Part shown: positions 1 through 5,983 of the stretch, piece after piece
Layout of the letters: each line of letters begins with the position of its first letter
Position numbering within the stretch: position 1 is the stretch's first letter
Assembly: GCA_937920005.1 (NCBI GenBank)
Contig: CALETF010000054.1
Coordinates: 1-6,939 of the forward strand
Length of the DNA stretch: 6,939 bases
From: an uncultured Candidatus Altimarinota bacterium
Lineage (GTDB): Bacteria > Patescibacteriota > Gracilibacteria > BD1-5 > JAGOOR01
Reading direction: 5' to 3'
Position numbers and translations under genes: made by a program
Notes under the pieces: generated by a model
The model's database searches: none
What the model was told of the DNA's origin: nothing
The model's input: the letters and a program-made list of their open reading frames with translations, nothing else

Positions 1-1112
1 GAGGCTGATTGGTACGAGGAAGTCTGACTCTTCTCTCAGGCGAACCAGGTATTGGAAAGTCGACATTAACCCTTCAACTCGCTCAGTGGTGTGCGTCGGA
101 AAAAACACCCGTTCTCTATGTTTCTGGTGAAGAAGGCGAAGAGCAAATAGCTGGTCGTGCCCACCGTCTCGGCGTATCAAATCCACATATTCACTTTTTT
201 CATGGAGAAATCGTCGAAGATATCATCGCCACCCTCCAGTCGGTCCCACACCCTATTGTGATTATTGATTCTGTGAGCGTTCTCTATTCTGAGTCTCAGG
301 GTGGATCAAGTGGCGGAATGGCACAGATTCGATCGATTGCTGAGACATTTATGCACTTTGCGAAAAATACGAATACGGCGGTTATTCTGATTGGTCATGT
401 GACGAAAGATGGCGACTTGGCTGGTCCAAAAACTCTCGAACACCTCGTTGATACAGTCCTTTTTCTCGAAGGGGACAGATACCAGAGCTATCGAATTCTT
501 CGCGCGATGAAAAATCGTTTTGGTCCAACAGATGCCATTGGGCTCTTTGAAATGGGTGAAAATGGACTTCTTGATCTCAAAAACCCTGCTGAAGGTATCC
601 TCAAAACCACACCGCAAATTGGCTCAGCTCTGACTATAGCTCTTGAGGGGAATCGCCCCGTTATTATGGAGATAGAAGCTCTGACACATTCGACAAAGTA
701 CCCCTATCCTAAGAGGTCAGCAAGAGGTATTTCAAGCCAAAAAATAGAATTGCTCTTGGCGACGATCGCCAAATTCTGACGAATAAACCTCGATTCGGAT
801 GATGTGTATGTGAATGTCTCACATGGTCTCTCCGTGGGCGAACCAGCAGTAGATTTGGCCATTGTCGCAGCTCTTCTCTCTTCAGATCAGAAGAAGCCTC
901 TCGATCATGCTCTCTTCCTCGGAGAAATATCATTGACAGGGGTCATCAAGCCAGTGGCACAACTCGAAAAGCGTCTCGAAGAAGCAAAGAAGCTTGGTTT
1001 CAAAACGATTCATATACCGGCTTCTCAGTCAAAATATCAGGATATAAAAGGTCTCTCTATCATTACTCATAACTCACTTACATCTCTCGTCGATTGGGTA
1101 AAAAATCATTAA
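1..1112 (+). CDS. radA: DNA repair protein RadA, 5'-truncated, with UGA read as Gly
   Basis: RadA (Sms) is a RecA-like ATPase that processes recombination intermediates and promotes branch migration in the cytoplasm. The first full codon is base 3, and 369 residues lie in the window. The N-terminal zinc finger (roughly 80 residues, given a usual length near 450) is outside it. Visible motifs are Walker A GEPGIGKST (bases 39-65), Walker B-like PIVIIDS (near 252-272), the RadA signature KNRFG (510-524), and a C-terminal Lon-like domain with VYVNVSHGLSVGEPAVDLA (804-860) and ALFLGEISLTG. Two in-frame TGA codons, at 6-8 (GGLVRGS) and 777-779 (between ATIAKF and RINLDSDD), lie where homologues carry glycine. 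With the standard code the gene looks like two ORFs. It ends in TAA, nine bases before the yhhQ start, so the two may be co-transcribed. The identity is secure. Confidence 0.96.
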
Positions 1113-1121
1113 TTATTTTCT

Positions 1122-1726
1122 ATGAATTCATTTCGTTTTACGGTTTTGGTCACATTTTTCTGTGCTATCCTCATTATCTCAAATATTGCTTCGACAAAAA
1201 TGACAGAGTTTGCGGGTCTGACACTCGACGCGGGGACTATTCTCTTTCCGCTCTCTTATATTTTTGGAGATATATTTGCTGAAGTGTATGGTTGGAAAGT
1301 TTCTCGAAAGGTTATCCTCCTCGGGTTTGCCTGTATAGTTCTCAATGCTGCAATTCTCACATAGTCCAAGTTCTTCCTTCTGCTGGTTTCTGGGAGAATC
1401 AGGGAAGTTACGAAGCTCTTCTCGGACTGGTACCTCGTATTACCCTGGGGAGCATATTTGGTTACCTTGCTGGTACGTTTTCAAATGCCTGGACACTCCT
1501 CGCTATTCGTAAAATCACAGGACAAAAATGGCTCTGGATGAGAACCATTGGTTCGACACTTGTTGGACAGACGTTCGACAGTACAGTCTTTTGTTTGATA
1601 GCATTTCTGGGCACTATGTGACATGCTGATCTCTTCGCTTTGGCACTCTCAAATATAGTTTTCAAGGTCGCTATAGAGGCTCTCTTTACCCCTGTTACCT
1701 ACAAAATCGTGAAATACCTAAAATAA
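1122..1726 (+). CDS. yhhQ: Queuosine precursor transporter (YhhQ/Vut_1 family), frameshifted, UGA read as Gly
   Basis: This is an integral membrane protein of the family proposed to import queuosine precursors (preQ0/preQ1) for tRNA modification. The N-terminal part (80 residues from ATG 1122) contains the family-like stretch LFPLSYIFGDIFAEVYGW. The frame then hits TAG at 1362-1364. The next frame, from about 1361, continues with LPSAGFWENQGSYEALLG, PRITLGSI and LWMRTIGSTLVGQTFDSTVF, also typical of the family. The two halves join without loss if one base is missing near 1351-1361. In the second frame a TGA at 1619-1621 reads as Gly (FLGTMGHADLF), and the protein ends at TAA 1724-1726, giving about 201 residues if repaired. 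No slippery heptamer is visible. Both halves are well conserved, so a sequencing or assembly deletion or a very recent mutation is likelier than an old pseudogene. No Shine-Dalgarno sequence precedes the start. Confidence 0.88.
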
Positions 1727-1754
1727 TAAGTAAGGCAATAGCAAGTGTCTTCTT

Positions 1755-1782
1755 TTGACTTCACTCTCTAGGGGTTTACAAT
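1755..1782 (+). promoter_or_regulatory. Sigma70-type promoter for the DUF2157 gene, probably leaderless
   Basis: A -35 box TTGACT (1755-1760) and a -10 box TACAAT (1777-1782) are separated by 16 bases. Each differs from consensus at one position. The -10 ends seven bases before the ATG at 1790, so transcription should start at or next to the start codon and leave no room for a ribosome binding site. This is inferred from sequence only. Confidence 0.6.
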
Positions 1783-1789
1783 TTCTCTT

Positions 1790-2788
1790 ATGAATATCCA
1801 CACCCTCCTCGATCGCTGGCTCTCTCGTGAGATTATCACAGAGAAACAGTATAAGGTCATGCTCGCTGATATACAAGCAGAGCAAAGAGATGCTCGCTCT
1901 GGGCGTTTCACGCTTATCGTTTCTGTCCTCGGAGCATTGCTTCTCGGTACAGGGTTGATTCTCTTTTTTGCCAGCAACTGGGAATCGCTCGGACATTTTA
2001 CCAAGCTTATCCTCATCACACTCCTCCCCATTATCCCACTCCTTGGTGGTTACTACCTCTCTGAAATAAAAAAAGATTTCCCAATTCTCGGGAAGAGCCT
2101 TATTTTCCTCGGAGTTCTCCTGATAGGTGCCTCACTCACTCTCTATGGCCAGCTCTATCACCTCGAGAGTAATCCAAAATCACTCTTCCTCACCTGGTTT
2201 CTTCTCTCGATACCGTTTACCTATATCGTCCCATTTGGGGCTCTCGCGGTCGCTCATACAGTTCTCTATATTATCTGGTTTCATCTTGAGTTTGCTTTCC
2301 GTGATGGTATGTGGGGAATTGAACCAAAAGAAAAAACATTTGTCCTCTGGTCTCTCGGTATGGGTCTCGATCTCCTTGTTATAGGATTACTTCTGCAATG
2401 GAAGACAAAAATATTTACTGCTATCCATACTGTTTATAGACAATTCGGTCTCTTTTTTGTTCTCCTGACGGGCTGGATATATACTCTCAGCATTTATGTC
2501 ACAGAAGTGCTTGATTATTCTGATATGGAGCGTCTCGGTCTCAATATCCTCTACATTGCTCTCTTGGCTGGAGGCGTCTGGACTGGTGTCACACTCCGAA
2601 AATCATATGTTATTTCACAGACATTTTTCTGGATAGCTGTCTACCTTCTCAGCCTCTATTTTGATTTCTTCTGGAGTCTCATGGATCGATCTCTCTTTTT
2701 CATGATTCTGGGTCTCGCCGGTCTCGTTGGTGGTTTTTGGCTCGAAAAATCTCGTCGAAAAGTCCTCTCTCTTGTCCATAAAAAATAA
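1790..2788 (+). CDS. DUF2157 domain polytopic membrane protein
   Basis: This is a 332-residue integral membrane protein of unknown molecular function. The N-terminal ~40 residues are cytoplasmic-looking and helical (LLDRWLSREIITEKQYKVML). The DUF2157-like transition LILFFASNWESLG (about residues 56-68) follows, with roughly nine or ten hydrophobic segments between about 41 and 317 and a basic tail (LEKSRRKVLSLVHKK). The start at ATG 1790 is supported by the promoter seven bases upstream. The stop is two bases before the next gene, a GDYXXLXY-family protein. DUF2157 and GDYXXLXY proteins are often encoded side by side, which supports a shared envelope role that is not known. No in-frame TGA occurs among its many glycines, unlike the receiver-domain gene on the other strand. 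The family call is by motif recognition; no function can be deduced. Confidence 0.85.
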   Translation: MNIHTLLDRWLSREIITEKQYKVMLADIQAEQRDARSGRFTLIVSVLGALLLGTGLILFFASNWESLGHFTKLILITLLPIIPLLGGYYLSEIKKDFPILGKSLIFLGVLLIGASLTLYGQLYHLESNPKSLFLTWFLLSIPFTYIVPFGALAVAHTVLYIIWFHLEFAFRDGMWGIEPKEKTFVLWSLGMGLDLLVIGLLLQWKTKIFTAIHTVYRQFGLFFVLLTGWIYTLSIYVTEVLDYSDMERLGLNILYIALLAGGVWTGVTLRKSYVISQTFFWIAVYLLSLYFDFFWSLMDRSLFFMILGLAGLVGGFWLEKSRRKVLSLVHKK

Positions 2789-2790
2789 GT

Positions 2791-3450
2791 ATGAAAAACA
2801 AAAAACATCTCGCATTTCTCGGAGCTATCGCTCTCTTTGTCATCGTCCTCGCTTCTGGTGTCTACACCCAAGAAGATCTCCGACGTAACGGTCAACAAGT
2901 CATCCTCGCCACTATGCCTGTCGATCCACGCGATATCCTCCGAGGTGACTATGTCGATCTCGCCTATGAAATTGGTCGTGGCGAACAAGCGGTCGCTTTT
3001 GCCAAGAGTCTCCCAGCCTCACAGCCTGTCTATGCTCTCCTCACTTTTGGAGCGGACAATCGTGTGACGAGTTATGCCTTTACCACAACGAAGCCATCAG
3101 GTGGTGTCTACATTCGTGGCGAAGCTGTCGTCCAAGAATATCAGAATTATGTCGAAGAAAAGAATGGTCAGTCAGTGTATCGTACTGAAAAACAAGGCAC
3201 CATTAATTACCCTCAAATAGAACAGTACTTCGTACCAGAAGGGAAAGGCTGGGCCATAGATCGTATCGGTCGTCTTAATTCTGGCAAGAAACTCGAAGTA
3301 AAAATTGCCATTGATGGTGGTCGTGCTCAGATTCTTGAATTGCTGATTGATGGACAACCTGTCAACTTTGACACTATCGAATCTGAAAATCCTTGGATAG
3401 ATGAACCTGCCAAACCAGAACCTGTTGTTTCTGATTCAACAGACGCGTAG
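2791..3450 (+). CDS. GDYXXLXY domain membrane-anchored protein
   Basis: This 219-residue protein has a single N-terminal membrane segment (about residues 7-26), so the rest is probably extracytoplasmic. The family motif is present as RGDYVDLAYEI, starting at residue 51, and is preceded by MPVDPRDIL. The middle (about 70-150) looks beta-rich, and the tail is rich in Pro, Glu and Asp (EPAKPEPVVSDSTDA is similar in style). The ATG follows the upstream TAA by only two bases (GT), and no clear Shine-Dalgarno sequence is present, so translation is probably coupled to the DUF2157 gene. Termination uses TAG directly followed by in-frame TAA (3448-3453). No UGA glycine occurs. The family's function is unknown; the pairing with DUF2157 suggests the two act together in the membrane, which is inference. 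Confidence 0.85.
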   Translation: MKNKKHLAFLGAIALFVIVLASGVYTQEDLRRNGQQVILATMPVDPRDILRGDYVDLAYEIGRGEQAVAFAKSLPASQPVYALLTFGADNRVTSYAFTTTKPSGGVYIRGEAVVQEYQNYVEEKNGQSVYRTEKQGTINYPQIEQYFVPEGKGWAIDRIGRLNSGKKLEVKIAIDGGRAQILELLIDGQPVNFDTIESENPWIDEPAKPEPVVSDSTDA

Positions 3451-3619
3451 TAACTTTAATATACTTGATTCGTTTGGTACTTTTTGTGAAAAAAGTACCC
3501 AAAATCATTTAGGGGATACAAACTCGCTGTCCTCTCTGTCATGTTGTTTTCTGCTTTCATCCCGCTCAAACAGTTGTTGTCCTAAAAACCCATTTCTCTA
3601 TTTCTGGTTTTTTTATTTC
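3451..3619. other. Convergent intergenic region
   Basis: These 169 bases separate the converging plus-strand and minus-strand operons. They hold the hairpin at 3476-3499 and a T-rich tract near 3607-3622 on the plus strand. I find no convincing gene here. The reading frame running off the end of the upstream gene (from 3401) overlaps real coding sequence and is low-complexity Ser/Cys-rich. Confidence 0.6.
3476..3499. terminator. Perfect 10-bp hairpin, possible bidirectional terminator
   Basis: GGTACTTTTT (3476-3485) and AAAAAGTACC (3490-3499) form a perfect inverted repeat with a four-base loop GTGA. The flanks (TTT before, CAAAA after) could lengthen the stem past one bulged C. It lies 25 bases after the end of the GDYXXLXY gene, between convergent genes, which fits transcription termination. 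The T run is inside the stem rather than after it, so it is not a classical intrinsic terminator. It could instead belong to a dispersed palindromic repeat. Confidence 0.5.
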
Positions 3620-3925
3620 TTATTTCTCACACCAGGTGTATGATCCCATACATCGGAGGATGTTTTGTGTCATGCCTGTTGGACATCCTGTCTCAGGTAT
3701 GAGGATAGCTTTCTTTGCCTCCATATTGGACACAGAAGACAGACAACAGTTCGTACTGTCACTTTTGTAGCACTGCTTCGCTAAGCCCTGGTAATAGGGA
3801 CTAAAAGCGTGAATAATACGTTGCTGTGATTGATAGGCGTTATAATTATTTATTCCGACACCTATTCCTACGAGGGAGAGAAGAATCAGAATCACAATAG
3901 AAACTGCGGGGAGGGCTCGGGGCAT
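3620..3925 (-). CDS. Small membrane-anchored protein with six cysteines, unrecognised
   Basis: This 101-residue protein has one N-terminal hydrophobic helix (about residues 7-26) after a short basic start (MPRALP), so the rest is probably outside the cytoplasm. Six cysteines (52, 60, 61, 81, 92, 99) could form up to three disulfides; notable stretches are TNCCLSSVSNMEA and RCMGSYTWCEK. The ATG at 3925 is the only good start, since an in-frame TAG lies eight codons upstream. It begins 21 bases after the receiver-domain gene ends, so it may share its transcript. A -10-like TATACT (3937-3932) six bases before the ATG may also give its own leaderless transcript. No UGA codon is used. The function is unknown. 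The helix plus short soluble domain recalls pilin-like proteins, but no pilin cleavage motif is seen. Confidence 0.7.
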   Translation of the reverse strand: MPRALPAVSIVILILLSLVGIGVGINNYNAYQSQQRIIHAFSPYYQGLAKQCYKSDSTNCCLSSVSNMEAKKAILIPETGCPTGMTQNILRCMGSYTWCEK

Positions 3926-3931
3926 AACAAG

Positions 3932-3937
3932 AGTATA
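3932..3937 (-). promoter_or_regulatory. -10-like box before the six-cysteine gene
   Basis: TATACT on the minus strand ends six bases before the ATG at 3925. No good -35 box is visible at 16-18 bases upstream. The placement matches that seen at two other starts in the window, so it is a weak candidate for a leaderless internal promoter. Confidence 0.3.
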
Positions 3938-3946
3938 GGGATTTTT

Positions 3947-5944
3947 CTATTCAAACCACTCTTCTTTTTCTTCCCCTTCCTTTTCTTTAAATGCTTGCAT
4001 TTCAGGATCATCTAAATCTTCTACCATTATATACATCATGCCACTTCTGCCATAAAATGAGTGCCTATCGGGAATGACTCACTGTACTCACAATTCTCTG
4101 GTAATAGCTTCCAGTTTCGCAATAGTCTCTTCTTGATTTTCATAGCGTCACTCATATCACATTTGTTTCCACATTTCTTGTGCTTCTGGTAGTTCTTCTT
4201 CTGGTATCTTTTCATGATCTGCCAATAAGGTTCATTCCTGAAGTTTGAGACGCATAGATTCTGAAGCAATATTGTATGCATCTCTTGAAGAGAGTTTTTT
4301 TCTTTTCACGAGATAGTGGCATATGGCTATATCATTTTCAAAATGAGCTCGTCCGCTTGAGAGTATGAGTTCTCCTTCATGGAGTACAACACACCAATTT
4401 TCGCCCATATTTTTCATTTTCTTTGGCATTGAACACCCGATCATGGTCAATTCTCCAGCAGGAGTAGTTACTTTATAGACATCTTCTCTGCCATACCTGT
4501 CTACACGCATTGCCCCTATTTTTTTTACTTGAATTTTTGCTTCTTCTGCCTCTTTTTTCGCAAGAGCTAGCCTGTCTATTTCTTTTGTTTTTAGGATAAT
4601 TTCTATATCGCCACCGTGTTCCTCCATTTGGTAAGAAAATATTTCAGGATTTATATAAATTCTTTTTGTCGCTAAGAGTTTTTCAATTATCCCCCTTATT
4701 GGATCGAGTAATTGTTCATAACTTTTTCACCAAAATTTGCTTTCTTTATTTCCATAATGATTAATCCGAAGTCGGATTCTATATCCACCACCCCAATCAA
4801 TCTTTTTTTGAAGTCTTTTTTGTTCATCACTGCCTTCGAACCAGGGATCTTCTTCATTAATTCAGCGTACATCTATTGAACAATCTTTATCATTGAATTG
4901 TCCGTGAAGTGCTTCGAGAAAAGATGTTATGAGTCGGCCATTGTCTCTTAATCGAGTTTTTCATTCCATTTCCCTGTTTGGATACCAGATTTCAAAATGA
5001 TTTTTCCCTCTCCCGAGTATTCTTTTTACATCATGGTCAAAATCGAGTTCAGGATTACAGATATCTTCTGCTTTTTTGAAACTTCATCGTATTTCTGTAT
5101 CTATTCAGATATGAGCATTTTTTAGTTCTCGAATAATACCCATAACTTCCTCATTTTTCTGTTCTTCAGGTACTCTTAGTCTTTCCATGTCGAGCAAAAT
5201 AGTTCGACTATTGAGCTCGTGCAGGGCATCAAGGGTATCTTTTTCGCCTTTACCTATGAGACGTTCTGAATTAAAAGTGGCAAATTGCTCGAGTTGTCCC
5301 TCGATGGTTACTTTTATTGCTTTCCAAGAAGTCCAATTTTCTAAATCATATTTTTCTTTTAATGCAGAGAGTTTTTCTCGAGTTATTCTGACATAGTTTT
5401 TGAGTTTTTCAGATAAAAGTGCAATGACATTTGTGAGCTCAGCAGGAGCCTCTCCACTATTAAATTCAGGTATTTGTACTTTTTTTATTCCTTCAGCACG
5501 AGCTCATTCTGGTAATCTCTCTGCATCTGCCATGGCTCAACGAATTTGTGCCACAAGAGGTTCTATGCCACTTCATTTCATGACACCTCGGAGGAGAGGG
5601 GTTCCATCTGTATGGACTGCTTGCCCTGTGATAATTGACAGCGTTTTTGCTCATACACATGCCGTTAAGATGACAGTTGGTGGACAGCGTCAATTGAGTT
5701 TTTTCGCTAATTCCACACCATTATCTAGTCTTCTATTGCCGACGAACCGTAAATCTGTCACTAATGCACTAAAATTTCATTGTTTGGCTGCGGATTCTGC
5801 TCTTTCTGGAGTCGACGTTGTAACACTTTCGAAATGTTCTCGCAGTTGCTCGGCGAAAAACTCCGCTGTTTCAGGTATGTCATCGACGATTAAAATCCTT
5901 CAAGGATGCTTATTTTCGGCAGGTTCAGATGAAACAGAAACCAT
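3947..5944 (-). CDS. Response-regulator receiver-domain protein with a large unrecognised C-terminal region, 17 UGA Gly codons
   Basis: Reading UGA as Gly gives one open frame of 665 residues ending in TAG; the standard code leaves only fragments. Residues ~16-137 form a CheY-like receiver domain: RILIVDD with acidic pair D21/D22, ALVTD with phospho-acceptor D64, VILTA with T94, and K123 in VMKGSG. Spacings are close to CheY (43, 30 and 29 residues), with a few extra residues before the lysine, and the usual Pro after Lys is a UGA-coded Gly. UGA Gly residues are 15, 56, 85, 98, 124, 136, 147, 280, 287, 328, 361, 406, 571, 596, 599, 619 and 622. I recognise no DNA-binding, kinase, cyclase or other output domain in residues ~140-665. 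This region includes a Trp/Gly-rich stretch near 385-412, a charged helix (452-475), a part with C503, W517-C518 and C542, and an acidic tail ending in EEKEEWFE. The start is ATG 5944, 23 bases after clpB; no cognate kinase gene is in view. The output is unknown. Confidence 0.88.
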
Positions 5945-5951
5945 AACTATA

Positions 5952-5957
5952 TTTATA
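5952..5957 (-). promoter_or_regulatory. -10-like box before the receiver-domain gene
   Basis: TATAAA on the minus strand ends seven bases before ATG 5944, the same spacing as the promoter at 1755-1782. No strong -35 lies 16-18 bases upstream. A TTGACA at 5996-5991, inside the clpB coding end, pairs better with TAAAAT at 5975-5970 (15-base spacer). Either could allow expression independent of clpB. Confidence 0.35.
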
Positions 5958-5983
5958 GTGATATGTTTTATTTTATCACTATA
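5954..5983 (-). repeat. Perfect 10-bp inverted repeat over the clpB stop codon and receiver-gene upstream region
   Basis: TATAGTGATA (5983-5974) and TATCACTATA (5963-5954) are exact reverse complements, separated by ten A-rich bases that include the clpB TAA (5970-5968). The right arm overlaps the -10-like box of the downstream gene. It could be an operator for a dimeric regulator or a weak A/T-rich hairpin. There is no following T tract on the coding strand, so termination is less likely. Confidence 0.6.

Noticed and set aside
6..8. UGA read as tryptophan (code 4) or selenocysteine
   Set aside because: The sites align to conserved glycines in RadA and ClpB, TGG still encodes Trp, and 21 UGA sites spread over unrelated proteins do not fit selenocysteine.
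1351..1364. Programmed -1 frameshifting in yhhQ
   Set aside because: No slippery heptamer precedes the TAG and no evident downstream structure was seen; a one-base deletion explains the data more simply.
306..1665. Several minus-strand frames of 60-110 residues opposite radA and yhhQ
   Set aside because: They are shadows of the conserved plus-strand proteins.
3401..3643. An 80-residue plus-strand frame at the end of the GDYXXLXY gene
   Set aside because: It overlaps that gene and the hairpin, is Ser/Cys/Phe-rich low complexity, and has no start signal.
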